Below, one piece after another: positions 18,511 through 26,914 of a stretch of DNA of 41,786 nucleotides. The notes under the pieces were generated by a model that searched no databases, was not told the origin of the DNA, and saw nothing but the letters and a program-made list of their open reading frames with translations. The position numbers and the translations under genes were made by a program. The DNA lies in assembly GCA_018649885.1 (NCBI GenBank), contig JABIHA010000044.1, positions 1 through 41,786 of the forward strand. The letters run 5' to 3'. The stretch comes from Bacteriovoracaceae bacterium (GTDB lineage: Bacteria > Bdellovibrionota > Bacteriovoracia > Bacteriovoracales > Bacteriovoracaceae). Within the stretch, counting starts at the first letter, position 1, and every line of letters starts with the position of its first letter.

Positions 18511-18540
18511 ATTATAGGAAGAATAGGCTCCAAAATACAA
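18511..18540 (-). promoter_or_regulatory. Promoter of pilMNOPQ
   Basis: Perfect -10 box TATAAT (18516-18511) with a TTGTAT -35 box (18540-18535) at 18-bp spacing, in the 98-bp gap between the prepilin peptidase gene and pilM. The leader downstream would include the alternative hairpins. Confidence 0.65.
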
Positions 18541-18556
18541 GGATATAACGCAGATC

Positions 18557-19348
18557 TTAGTATCTTCCCATTACGTACTCGACAAATTTTTGAAACTGAG
18601 ATGGGAAAAACATTTGGACCGACGCAGCTAAGATAATATAGGGTCCAAATGCAAGGCTTTCAGACTTTTTCATTCTTTTAAATAAAATAAGACTCCCACC
18701 CACAATAGCACCAATCCAGCAGCTCAAAAAAATATTATAAATGATCCCCTTAACCCCAAGAAAAAGGCCCAATATTCCAAAGAGTTTTATGTCTCCTCCA
18801 CCAAGACCAATCTGCCCCCTAAGCTTATAAAACAACCAGGTAATAGAAAGTGGCATAAGAAAACCAACCATGCCTCCAAGAGTGCTATGCACCCAACCAA
18901 ACCTCCAAATTGAAAAAGCCAAAAATACCAGTAACAAAAATATATTCAGCGAGTCAGGAAGAAGGCGATGTTTAATATCTATAAAAAGATGGCAAAGGAA
19001 CACACAAAATGTAGCAAAGTAAAAAAAGGAGCTTACAATACTTTCTACTTGAAAATCATTTGGAAAAAAGAAGTATCCAGCCCCGGCACATAAGAACTCT
19101 ACCAATGGGTACTGAAACGAAATCTTCTGTTTACACTTGTAGCAGCGTCCCTTTAAAAACAGAAAACTCAGCACTGGTATATTTAAAAACCAAGAAAGTT
19201 GAAATGAACAATTTGGACATTTGGATCTCGGAAATACTATATTTTGGCCAAGCGGTACTCTGTAAATAACAACATTTAAAAAACTACCAATCATAGAGGC
19301 AAAAATAACAAAATAGATTTTCAATACCAATAGTAATGTTGAACTCAA
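18557..19348 (-). CDS. pilD: Type IV prepilin peptidase / N-methyltransferase
   Basis: 263 residues. An integral membrane aspartyl protease that removes the pilin leader and methylates the new N-terminus. The N-terminal domain has the SFLNVVIYRVP motif and a four-cysteine zinc site (C44, C47, C69, C72). Catalytic aspartates are at about 124 (DIKHRLLPD) and 186 (GLGGGDIK). At least six hydrophobic segments follow. Start is TTG at 19348 with AGGAACC upstream, overlapping the ABC permease stop by 4 bp (TTGA). Confidence 0.95.
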   Translation of the reverse strand: MSSTLLLVLKIYFVIFASMIGSFLNVVIYRVPLGQNIVFPRSKCPNCSFQLSWFLNIPVLSFLFLKGRCYKCKQKISFQYPLVEFLCAGAGYFFFPNDFQVESIVSSFFYFATFCVFLCHLFIDIKHRLLPDSLNIFLLLVFLAFSIWRFGWVHSTLGGMVGFLMPLSITWLFYKLRGQIGLGGGDIKLFGILGLFLGVKGIIYNIFLSCWIGAIVGGSLILFKRMKKSESLAFGPYIILAASVQMFFPSQFQKFVEYVMGRY

Positions 19349-20109
19349 TCGAGGTTCTTCCTATTAAAAATAAGGGTTGAAACTAAAAAAAGAAAAAAAG
19401 AATAAAAAACAGCATATAAAAATGCCTGAATTAAAAAGCTGTCTGGCAAACTTTGCTCATAAAGTACATATGTCCTTAGATTGATTTTAGAAAAGTTTGG
19501 CAAGATAAACTCTATAAATTTAAGAAATGACTGCAATAAGGGTCGACTGACTGCAAAGGAAAGTGCTTTTGTTTCTCCTAGAGCATGACCAACAATATAG
19601 AAAAAAATTGTGAAAATGATTGAAAGCGTATTATTTGTAATAAGAGAGAAAAAAACTATGATTCCTAGGGCCATCATCGCTTCCAAGAAAATAAAAAGAA
19701 AGGTTGTGATCACTAACGTGTTAATTTCTCCCCCCAAAAAAGAGAAGAAACAAGTGGTGATCACACCAATAATAGAAATATTGATAAATAGTATTCCTCC
19801 CATCCCAATAATTCTTCCAACAATGAAAGCTTGCCTGCTAAGTGGTTTGGACAAAACCATATAGACTGTACGGTTTTCTATTTCTTTAGAAATTAATCCC
19901 ACCCCAAAGAAAGTAGCCATTCCGACTGAGGATAAGGATACAGCTCCTAATCCAAAATCAAGAGCAATCCGATGGGGTACTCCATAGGTGAATTCAGATG
20001 CTATATAAATTATTACAACTAGCCCAAGCCCTAGGAAGAGAGTATTGATAAGAACATTACTTTTGACTATCTCAACAAATGAGTACCTGGCTACAATTAA
20101 GGTTTTCAA
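19345..20109 (-). CDS. pilI: ABC-2 type permease in the pilI position
   Basis: 254 residues with about six membrane segments and the ABC-2 pattern: an early amphipathic stretch, then FFGVGLISKEIENRTVYMVLSKPLSR before the second helix pair. With the upstream ATPase it forms an exporter. Start is TTG at 20109 behind GGGAGAG, overlapping the ATPase stop by 4 bp. The position between pilA and pilD matches pilH-pilI of Myxococcus, where the ABC transporter is needed for pilus biogenesis; the assignment rests on synteny, and a general ABC-2 exporter is the alternative. Confidence 0.72.
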   Translation of the reverse strand: MKTLIVARYSFVEIVKSNVLINTLFLGLGLVVIIYIASEFTYGVPHRIALDFGLGAVSLSSVGMATFFGVGLISKEIENRTVYMVLSKPLSRQAFIVGRIIGMGGILFINISIIGVITTCFFSFLGGEINTLVITTFLFIFLEAMMALGIIVFFSLITNNTLSIIFTIFFYIVGHALGETKALSFAVSRPLLQSFLKFIEFILPNFSKINLRTYVLYEQSLPDSFLIQAFLYAVFYSFFLFLVSTLIFNRKNLD

Positions 20110-21017
20110 AACTCTCCCACTTTATATATTACTTCTTCAAGCGTTGGCCTTTTCGGAGACAACTCCAGTATTGATATCTCACTTGCTAATAGGTTTCTAA
20201 TAGTTTTATTTTGATCAATTGTAAGAGTTGTAAACTTAAATTTTCCATCTCCAATTCCTGCAAATGAGTCGATTCCTATGGCGGTCAATTTCTCAGGAGA
20301 ACACTTGACCTTAAAAAGTACCTCGGACTTCATTTTAGACTTAATCAATTGATCAATTTGACCTTGATAAACAAGCTTTCCTTTTTCAATAAAAATTACT
20401 TGATCGCAAACTTCTTCAACATCAGAGATAATATGTGAAGAAAAAAACACTGTTTTTCCTAGGTCATTAATTTCTCTCATAGCATCTTTAAGCTCTTTCC
20501 TACCCACAGGGTCAAGACCAGATAGAGGCTCATCAAAGATAACCAATTGAGGATCGTGGATTAAAGAGATAACATAGCCAAGTCTTTGAAGCATTCCCTT
20601 ACTATAACCTCTTATCTTTCGATCGAACGCAAATCTAATTTTAAATCTTTCTCCCCACTTTGCAGATCTCTCCGCAATAGTTGATCTTTTTACTCCACAC
20701 AAGTCACCCATGTAATGAATAAATTCAAGTCCTGTTAGATGTGGATAAAAATATGGTCTTTCAGGTAAAAATCCAATATTGGAAACAATTTCATTCCAAG
20801 TAGACCCCAATGCCCTAGAATACTCAACCTCTCCACTGTTAGTGTTTATGAAGTTCATCAAAATTTTTAAAGATGTGGTCTTACCCGCGCCATTGGCGCC
20901 CAAAAAGCCCGTAATACAACCCTCTGGGATATTGAATGACAGAGAATCCAAAGCCAAAAAGCTTGGTTTCCAAAAATCCGGTTTAAATTCCTTAGTAATG
21001 TCTTTAAATGAAATCAT
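20106..21017 (-). CDS. pilH: ABC transporter ATPase in the pilH position
   Basis: 303 residues from the ATG at 21017. ABC motifs: Walker A GANGAGKTT, Q-region FLPERPYF, signature YSKGMLQRLG, Walker B LVIFDEPLSGLDP and the switch histidine (FFSSHI). A C-terminal region of about 80 residues is typical of ABC-2 exporter ATPases. The frame is open for 23 codons further upstream, but those codons would run across the divergent promoter region and match no ABC N-terminus, whereas MISFKDITKEF is a normal start. No ribosome-binding site precedes 21017, and the candidate -10 box lies only 8 bp away, so translation may be leaderless. Confidence 0.82.
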   Translation of the reverse strand: MISFKDITKEFKPDFWKPSFLALDSLSFNIPEGCITGFLGANGAGKTTSLKILMNFINTNSGEVEYSRALGSTWNEIVSNIGFLPERPYFYPHLTGLEFIHYMGDLCGVKRSTIAERSAKWGERFKIRFAFDRKIRGYSKGMLQRLGYVISLIHDPQLVIFDEPLSGLDPVGRKELKDAMREINDLGKTVFFSSHIISDVEEVCDQVIFIEKGKLVYQGQIDQLIKSKMKSEVLFKVKCSPEKLTAIGIDSFAGIGDGKFKFTTLTIDQNKTIRNLLASEISILELSPKRPTLEEVIYKVGEF

Positions 21018-21025
21018 TATCAAGT

Positions 21026-21054
21026 AGAATAGTATAAATACAAAGTTGTGACAA
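21026..21054 (-). promoter_or_regulatory. Promoter of the pilH-pilI-pilD unit, overlapping the divergent pilG-like promoter
   Basis: Minus strand: TTGTCA (21054-21049), 17-bp spacer, TATTCT (21031-21026); predicted start near 21019 leaves almost no leader. Plus strand: TATAAA (21033-21038) sits 9 bp before the GTG at 21048, with a poor -35. Both signals lie in a 30-bp divergent gap, so the two promoters would compete. Confidence 0.55.
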
Positions 21055-21881
21055 AAATGATTTTTAAAACCTCGAAATTTTCTCAAGTAATATTAATTGT
21101 AGCAATCGCTTGCTGCTTTTTAATCCATGCTTTTTTAAACCAACACTCTACTCTTCCCCCCATTGATATCTCTATGCAAAAATCTGCTATTAATATCAAT
21201 CACGAGGCGCTAAAGCTATTTAGTATGGGACAAAAAAGATTAATAGTGGCTATTATGTGGATTAAAACATTGATTGATTCTGATCTTGAGCACTACAAAT
21301 CAAGAGATCTCAACTCTTGGATGTACTTAAGGTTCAAGTCAATTGTTGAGCTCGACCCACTCTTTTTACAGGCCTATCAATTTGGAGGTCAATATCTTTC
21401 CATCATTAAAGATGATGACTTAGGAGCTAAAGATATTTATGATCGCGGGTTAGAGCAATATTCAAAAAATCATAAGATCCTCGTCTATGGAGGACTTCAT
21501 TATTACTTTGAGCTAGATGACCCACAAGGAGCCTTAAAGTTTTGGAATCCACTAATTTTTCTCAACAAAGTGCCTTTTACTCTCAAAAGTTTAATCTCAA
21601 GAGTAAAAGCATCGAATGGGAGACTTGAAGACGCATACTCACTGATCTTAAAACTCTACAAAAGCACTCCCGAGGGTTCTGTCTTTAAGAAGAAATTTTC
21701 AGAAAACCTATATGCTATTAAATCTGAAATTGACTTGATTTGCTTAAATAGCCAGACAAACTCTATTCATTGTAATAAGAATGACTTTGATGGTGGGGCT
21801 TATCTTTATAATAAAACTGATGGAAAATATATTGCTAATAAAAAGTGGAAACCATTTAGGATTAAGACACGTGCCAAATAA
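21048..21881 (+). CDS. Membrane-anchored helical (TPR-like) protein in the pilG position
   Basis: 277 residues. One N-terminal membrane segment (about 12-30, ILIVAIACCFLIHAF) and no lipobox; the rest would be periplasmic. The middle has TPR-like elements: LDPLFLQAYQFGGQYLSIIK, DIYDRGLEQYSKNHKILVYG, and LKFWNPLIFLNKVP. I cannot name a family with certainty. It occupies the place of pilG in the Myxococcus pil order (pilA-pilG-pilH-pilI-pilD), but is transcribed in the opposite direction to its neighbours. Start is GTG at 21048 or ATG at 21057; neither has a clear ribosome-binding site. Confidence 0.62.
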   Translation: MTKMIFKTSKFSQVILIVAIACCFLIHAFLNQHSTLPPIDISMQKSAININHEALKLFSMGQKRLIVAIMWIKTLIDSDLEHYKSRDLNSWMYLRFKSIVELDPLFLQAYQFGGQYLSIIKDDDLGAKDIYDRGLEQYSKNHKILVYGGLHYYFELDDPQGALKFWNPLIFLNKVPFTLKSLISRVKASNGRLEDAYSLILKLYKSTPEGSVFKKKFSENLYAIKSEIDLICLNSQTNSIHCNKNDFDGGAYLYNKTDGKYIANKKWKPFRIKTRAK

Positions 21882-21884
21882 TCG

Positions 21885-21909
21885 AAAAAGGAGAAGCCTA
21901 AGCTTCTCC
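21885..21909 (-). terminator. Terminator after pilA, between convergent genes
   Basis: Perfect 8-bp stem GGAGAAGC/GCTTCTCC (21890-21897 with 21902-21909), 4-nt loop, followed on the minus strand by five T residues. It lies 54 bp after the pilA stop codon and 8 bp after the stop of the convergent plus-strand gene; the T-tract is only on the pilA side. Confidence 0.85.
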
Positions 21910-21962
21910 CTATGACATATCTCTTAACCAGAAAGTGCTCCGTACTCTTTTTAAAATACTAA

Positions 21963-22541
21963 TTAATAACCAATTGAAGGATGCAAAATAACTTTGCTTT
22001 CGTTAATAGTCCATTGGTCATATTTTGCAGCTGCAACAACACTCGCATCTACAAACCCGCCTGCTCCTGATACATACTCTTCATAAAGTGAACCATCAGC
22101 ATCTGCATCATGTAACTTAGCAGTAGGTATTGGAGTCTCATCTGTAGGTACAGCTGCCCCACTAACTAACTTCCCGCCAATTCTGAAGGTTTCATTGGTC
22201 CCGACACATCCGCCAGTTCCCTTGGCCAGGTTCGCTGTAGCATTTTTAGCTGTATTAGTGCTGAATCCATATGTGTAATATGCGCTAGTATCAGTACCAT
22301 CTTCAAGTCCAAGAACTTCAAAACAATCTGAATAAGAATTGTATTCTGCCATGTACGATTCCTCAGCTGAATACATTGAAGCTAGAATAATTTTAGCTTC
22401 ACTTGTTTTAGCTTTAGCTTGGTATTTTTTAAAATTTGGAATTGCAACAGCTGCGAGCACACCAATAATCGCCACAACAACCATTAACTCCACGAGTGTG
22501 AACCCTTCCGAGCTCGAAAGACTTTTCTTGAAATTTTTCAT
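21963..22541 (-). CDS. pilA: Type IV pilin (major subunit PilA)
   Basis: 192 residues from the ATG at 22541, which has an excellent AAAGGAGAGGAAC site; the frame extends further upstream but without pilin character. A 13-residue leader ends in glycine, with the prepilin site [19 protein letters not shown], so mature pilin starts at Phe14 with the conserved Glu at position 5. The hydrophobic N-terminal helix is followed by a globular domain with two cysteines (DCFEVLG and GGCVGTNE) that may form a disulfide. Single gene with a 219-bp upstream gap and its own terminator, consistent with high, separate expression. Confidence 0.96.
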   Translation of the reverse strand: MKNFKKSLSSSEGFTLVELMVVVAIIGVLAAVAIPNFKKYQAKAKTSEAKIILASMYSAEESYMAEYNSYSDCFEVLGLEDGTDTSAYYTYGFSTNTAKNATANLAKGTGGCVGTNETFRIGGKLVSGAAVPTDETPIPTAKLHDADADGSLYEEYVSGAGGFVDASVVAAAKYDQWTINESKVILHPSIGY

Positions 22542-22618
22542 GTTCCTCTCCTTTGTTTCGTTAAAGATAGATTGAGACCACCTTTTAAACAAAATCGTTT
22601 CCAAGGATCGAGATATCA

Positions 22619-22641
22619 TTTTTATCATTGAGAGATAAAAA
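22619..22641. repeat. Inverted repeat in the pilA upstream region
   Basis: Perfect 8-bp arms TTTTTATC/GATAAAAA (22619-22626 with 22634-22641) around a 7-nt centre, 78 bp upstream of the pilA ATG. It could be an operator for a dimeric regulator or an mRNA hairpin. I found no convincing sigma-54 (GG-N10-GC) or sigma-70 promoter in the 219-bp gap. Confidence 0.4.
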
Positions 22642-22760
22642 CTTGATCACTTTCCTTTCCGCATATTTTAAACCGAATCGGAATATCTCCAAGAAAAGTT
22701 TAACTAAAATAATCAGGTATAAACAAAATTCAATGAAAACTAGTAGCTAACATATTGGAA

Positions 22761-23984
22761 TTATTCGCCAGCTCCACCTGCACTAACAAAAATCGGCATA
22801 TACATAGCAATCAGGATAAAACCAACGAATCCACCTAAAACGACCAGAATAAGTGGCTCTATCATAGTCGTCATCGTTTTAATGACTTCTCTTAATTCTC
22901 TTTCGAAGACATCAGCTATCTTTATCAACATTCCATCAACATTTCCGGTGCTCTCTCCAACTTTTATCATTTGGGCAACCATATCTGGAAAGTATTTAAT
23001 TCTCTGTAGGGGTTCAGTTAAAGTTTTTCCTTCAGTGACAGCTTTTCGAACACCTTTAAGGTCACTTGAAATAACTTCATTATCGATAGTTTGGATACAA
23101 ACATCTAGGGCATCTATTAAAGAGACACCTGAAGCCAGCATTGTTGCAAGCGTTCTGGTAAATGATGCAAGGTTCCCCTTAATCACAATCTGCCCAAAGA
23201 TAGGGGCTTTCATTATAATTTGGTCCCATACTGGTTTTGTTTGTGGGTTTTTCTTGAACTGTAAGAATCCTACAATTGCCCCAACCGTTCCTCCTATAAG
23301 GTACAAGATGTAATTTTGCATAAACTCAGAGATTTCCATTACTATTTGGGTTACTTGAGGAATTTCTTGACCATTACCCTCTAACATTTCAGCAAACTTA
23401 GGAACTACAAAGACCATCATTCCATAAATAACACAAATGCCCACAACAACAATTATTGAAGGGTAAGTCAAAGCACTTTTAATTTCACTTTTTATGGCCT
23501 CATTTTTATCCATGTACTCAACAAGTTTTTCTAGAATTTCATCCAAGATACCACCCGTCTCACCAGCGCGAACAAGATTGCAATAGAGTTTATCGAAACC
23601 TTGTTGTTCTTGCATCGCATCTGCTAGAGTTTTACCTCCGGCAACGCCAGAGTGGATATTTTTAATAGATTTTCTAAGAGAAGGGTTCTTTTCTTGTTTG
23701 TAGAGAATTTCTAAAGTTTGTAGTATTGGGACACCTGCGTTGGTCATAGTTGCAAGCTGTCTTGAAAAATTGACGAGCTCTTGGACACCAAAAGGTTTCG
23801 CCAGACCTTTTTCAACTAATAGCTCTCCAAGGTCAAGTTCTGTAAGTCCCGGGGGCGTTATGGCCGTAGGCCTTATCCCCTTGCCCCTAAGAACGCGGCG
23901 AACTTCTTTTTCACTTCGGCCTTCTTGGCGACCTTGCTTTCTTTTGCCTTCTTTATCGAATCCAACCCATTTGTAAGCAGGCAT
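22761..23984 (-). CDS. pilC: Type IV pilus inner-membrane platform protein PilC
   Basis: 407 residues, the usual GspF/PilC length. Two repeats of the T2SSF domain are seen, each with a long helix and membrane segments: the first contains FSRQLATMTNAGVPILQTLE, the second FTRTLATMLASGVSLIDALD. The last membrane helix is near the C-terminus (LILVVLGGFVGFILIAMY). PilC is the platform on which PilB and PilT act. It starts 3 bp after the pilT stop. The N-terminal segment (KWVGFDKEGKRKQGRQEG) is the normal family start. Confidence 0.97.
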   Translation of the reverse strand: MPAYKWVGFDKEGKRKQGRQEGRSEKEVRRVLRGKGIRPTAITPPGLTELDLGELLVEKGLAKPFGVQELVNFSRQLATMTNAGVPILQTLEILYKQEKNPSLRKSIKNIHSGVAGGKTLADAMQEQQGFDKLYCNLVRAGETGGILDEILEKLVEYMDKNEAIKSEIKSALTYPSIIVVVGICVIYGMMVFVVPKFAEMLEGNGQEIPQVTQIVMEISEFMQNYILYLIGGTVGAIVGFLQFKKNPQTKPVWDQIIMKAPIFGQIVIKGNLASFTRTLATMLASGVSLIDALDVCIQTIDNEVISSDLKGVRKAVTEGKTLTEPLQRIKYFPDMVAQMIKVGESTGNVDGMLIKIADVFERELREVIKTMTTMIEPLILVVLGGFVGFILIAMYMPIFVSAGGAGE

Positions 23985-23987
23985 AAA

Positions 23988-25127
23988 TTAAAACCCGCCT
24001 TTTTTCTTACTAAGGCCAAGCATTTGAGCTAGCTCTTCAGGATTTGTAGCATGGGTCATTGCAGTGTCATTATCTATCAAGCCCTTGCTAACCGAGCGAA
24101 ATAAACTTTGATTCATGGTAATCATGCCAGTTGTATCTTGGCCCACTTGCATTTGTGAGTAAATTTGATGAATTTTATCTTCTCTAATTAAGTTTCTGAT
24201 GGCGGGTGTTGGTATCAAAATTTCTTGTGCTAGACACCTTCCAGGAGAAAAACTTTTTGGCAGAAGTTGTTGCGCCACAACCCCTTGTAAAACAAAAGAA
24301 AGAAGGGTCCTAATTTGGTCTTGTTGGTCAGCAGGAAAAACGTTGATGATCCTGTTAATAGTCTGCACACAAGAGTTGGTGTGGAGAGTTGCAAAAACGA
24401 CGTGACCAGTCTCAGCAACTGTCAGAGCAGCTTCAATTGTTTCAATATCTCGAAGCTCCCCTACCAAAACGATATCGGGGTCTTGTCTCAGAAGAGATTT
24501 AAGACCCTTGGCGAAGCTGAGAGTATCTGATCCAATTTCTCTTTGATTAACCACACAACCTTTGTGATTGTGAACAAACTCGATGGGGTCTTCCAGTGTG
24601 ATTATATGGCCGGTTTCATTGGTATTTAGTCTATCAATAAGAGACGCTAGAGTTGTCGATTTTCCTGAACCAGTAGGTCCCGTAACCAAAATGAGTCCAT
24701 TGGAAACATCTGTCATATTTAATAGTACATTGGGAAGACCGAGAGATTTGAAATCGGGAATTAAGTTTGGAATTGATCTAAAGACAGCGCTGAGACCGCC
24801 TTTTGAGAAAAAGACATTGGCCCTAAACCGAGAAAGTCCTTTAATTCCAAAAGAAAAATCTAGTTCAAAATTCTTTTCTAACTCGTCTGCCTGTTTTTCA
24901 TCAATAATGGGATAGACTAGGCGCTTAGTATCTTCTGGTCCCAGTACCCCCACCTTGATTCGGACCATTTCACCGTGAACTCTCATAGAGGGCTCATTGC
25001 CAACGCTTAGATGAAGATCCGAAGAGCCGTTATCAATCATCACTTTAAACAGCTGTTGAATCTTAATATCAGGATTAATTTTTTTGGTCTTGGTCAATGT
25101 ATGCGTGTGCGTTTTTTCTTCAGCCAC
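23988..25127 (-). CDS. pilT: Type IV pilus retraction ATPase PilT
   Basis: 379 residues, the normal PilT length. Hexameric ATPase with Walker A GPTGSGKSTT (about 150-159), Walker B region DPDIVLVGELRDIETIEAAL, the histidine box TGHVVFATLHTN, and the PilT-specific AIRNLIRE motif that separates it from PilB. It drives pilus retraction. Start is GTG at 25127 behind GGGAG, 9 bp after pilB. The extreme N-terminus is a histidine/threonine-rich extension of about 15 residues. Confidence 0.97.
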   Translation of the reverse strand: MAEEKTHTHTLTKTKKINPDIKIQQLFKVMIDNGSSDLHLSVGNEPSMRVHGEMVRIKVGVLGPEDTKRLVYPIIDEKQADELEKNFELDFSFGIKGLSRFRANVFFSKGGLSAVFRSIPNLIPDFKSLGLPNVLLNMTDVSNGLILVTGPTGSGKSTTLASLIDRLNTNETGHIITLEDPIEFVHNHKGCVVNQREIGSDTLSFAKGLKSLLRQDPDIVLVGELRDIETIEAALTVAETGHVVFATLHTNSCVQTINRIINVFPADQQDQIRTLLSFVLQGVVAQQLLPKSFSPGRCLAQEILIPTPAIRNLIREDKIHQIYSQMQVGQDTTGMITMNQSLFRSVSKGLIDNDTAMTHATNPEELAQMLGLSKKKGGF

Positions 25128-25136
25128 CTTTACTCC

Positions 25137-26813
25137 CTAAACCACATCATCTGCACTAGATTTTGAAAGAGCTTCTTCAAGAGTTGTTACACCTTGAGCT
25201 ACCTTGGTCAGAGCACTCATTCGAAGCGTTTTCATTCCCTCTTTGATGGCCACTCTCTTGATTTCATCAGAGTTGGCCCCCTTAATAATTGCGTCTCTAA
25301 TAGCTGGACTGGCAGAGAGGACTTCATAAATGGCCACCCTTCCTTTGTATCCAGTTCCCGAGCACATATCGCAACCTTTTCCTTTAAATAACTTTATTTT
25401 ACCAGCAGAACTGGGTGCAATGCCAGCTTTTACTAGTTGATCTAAGGGAGCCTGTGTTGGCACCTTACAACTGGTGCAAATTCTTCGGCACAATCTTTGG
25501 GCCACAATGGTATTTAGTGAAGCTGTCACTAAAAATGGCTCTATTCCCATATTTAATAATCTTGTAATTGTTGAAGGTGCATCATTAGTGTGAAGAGTTG
25601 AGAGAACCAAGTGCCCTGTAAGAGCAGCTTCGATTGCGATTTCTCCAACTTCATAATCTCGAATTTCCCCAACCATGATAATATCTGGATCTTGTCTTAA
25701 AAATGCCTTAAGAGCGACTGGAAAAGTAAGGCCAGCATCTTTTCGAATGTTAACTTGATTAATTCCTTCAAGATTGAATTCAACAGGATCTTCTGCTGTA
25801 GAAATATTTGTATCTGGAGTGTTGAGCTCTGACAGAGATGAATATAGTGTTGTGGTTTTTCCCGAACCAGTAGGACCTGTTACCAGCACCATTCCATAAG
25901 GTTGATGAATACCGTGCTGGATAAACTCTAGCTGTTTTGGCTCAAGGCCTAGCTTGGTCATATCGAGTTCTAGATTTGATTGATCCAAAAGCCTTAGAAC
26001 TATCTTTTCACCAAATAGAGTTGGAAGAGAGGAAACCCTATAGTCAATGGGATTGCCACCGACCTTTAGTTTAATCCTTCCATCTTGTGGTTTTCTTTTT
26101 TCTGCAATATCCATTTGGGACATAATTTTAAATCTAGAGATCACTGGAAGCATCATCGCCTTCGGAGGGCTCATTACTTCAATGAGAGATCCATCCATAC
26201 GAAAGCGGATTCTAAATCTTCTTTCATATGGCTCAACGTGGATATCTGATGCCTTTTTTATAAATGCTTCTGCTAGAATTTTATTCACCATAGAAATAAT
26301 ATCATCACCAATATCTTCTTCTTTAATATCATTTTCTTTGGTTTCTGATCCTGCCCTTACCTCTTCAATACTTTCAAGAAGTTCATCAAGGCTTTCTTGA
26401 ATGGTGCCGTAGATACTTCGCCAAGCCGAAATCGTTGTAACAATGAGTTCAACCTTTGATCTTAAGGCCTTTTCCAAATCTGGCTTTATGTCAGAGATGG
26501 AAGCGTCGAAAGTGGCAAGGGTAAAGCTCGATGAGCTTTTTTGCATTGGTATAATTCGGTATTTTGTAATAACTGACTTTTTTAAAAGTGAGAGAATTTG
26601 TTGGGGAACCTTTGCGCCCTTTAGATCAATAAAATTTTCACCGTAATCTTTCGCCGTCATCGAGGCGAACTTCACTTCATCAAAGTGATCAAAATCAAGT
26701 AGATGAAATTCATCAACGACAGCGGGGTCTTTTTTTCCAAGGATAGTTCTTAGCTCTTTGAGCGTAACCATCCCAGTATTGGTGACCACATCTATGAATT
26801 CCTTGCGGAACAT
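25137..26813 (-). CDS. pilB: Type IV pilus extension ATPase PilB
   Basis: 558 residues. An N-terminal MshEN/T2SSE-type domain (about 40-150) precedes the motor: Walker A GPTGSGKTTT (about 311-320), Walker B DPDIIMVGEIRD near 373, the histidine box TGHLVLSTLHTND, and a four-cysteine zinc site (CRRICTSC near 441 and CDMC near 479) that is present in PilB and absent from PilT. PilB powers pilus polymerisation. ATG at 26813 with AAGGA upstream. First gene of pilB-pilT-pilC, following a 101-bp gap after aroE in which I see no strong promoter. Confidence 0.97.
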   Translation of the reverse strand: MFRKEFIDVVTNTGMVTLKELRTILGKKDPAVVDEFHLLDFDHFDEVKFASMTAKDYGENFIDLKGAKVPQQILSLLKKSVITKYRIIPMQKSSSSFTLATFDASISDIKPDLEKALRSKVELIVTTISAWRSIYGTIQESLDELLESIEEVRAGSETKENDIKEEDIGDDIISMVNKILAEAFIKKASDIHVEPYERRFRIRFRMDGSLIEVMSPPKAMMLPVISRFKIMSQMDIAEKRKPQDGRIKLKVGGNPIDYRVSSLPTLFGEKIVLRLLDQSNLELDMTKLGLEPKQLEFIQHGIHQPYGMVLVTGPTGSGKTTTLYSSLSELNTPDTNISTAEDPVEFNLEGINQVNIRKDAGLTFPVALKAFLRQDPDIIMVGEIRDYEVGEIAIEAALTGHLVLSTLHTNDAPSTITRLLNMGIEPFLVTASLNTIVAQRLCRRICTSCKVPTQAPLDQLVKAGIAPSSAGKIKLFKGKGCDMCSGTGYKGRVAIYEVLSASPAIRDAIIKGANSDEIKRVAIKEGMKTLRMSALTKVAQGVTTLEEALSKSSADDVV

Positions 26814-26914
26814 AATTGTCCTTTTAAAAACACTACTTTAGAGAATTTTCGGTACTTCATGACCAAACTTAACGTTTTCCAGCTATTAGATTTAGGGAGA
26901 CCAAGAATTACCTG

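Noticed and set aside
22542..22628. Upstream extension of the pilin by 29 residues
   Set aside because: The ATG at 22541 has an excellent ribosome-binding site and gives a standard 13-residue prepilin leader; the longer form would place the cleavage site too far in.
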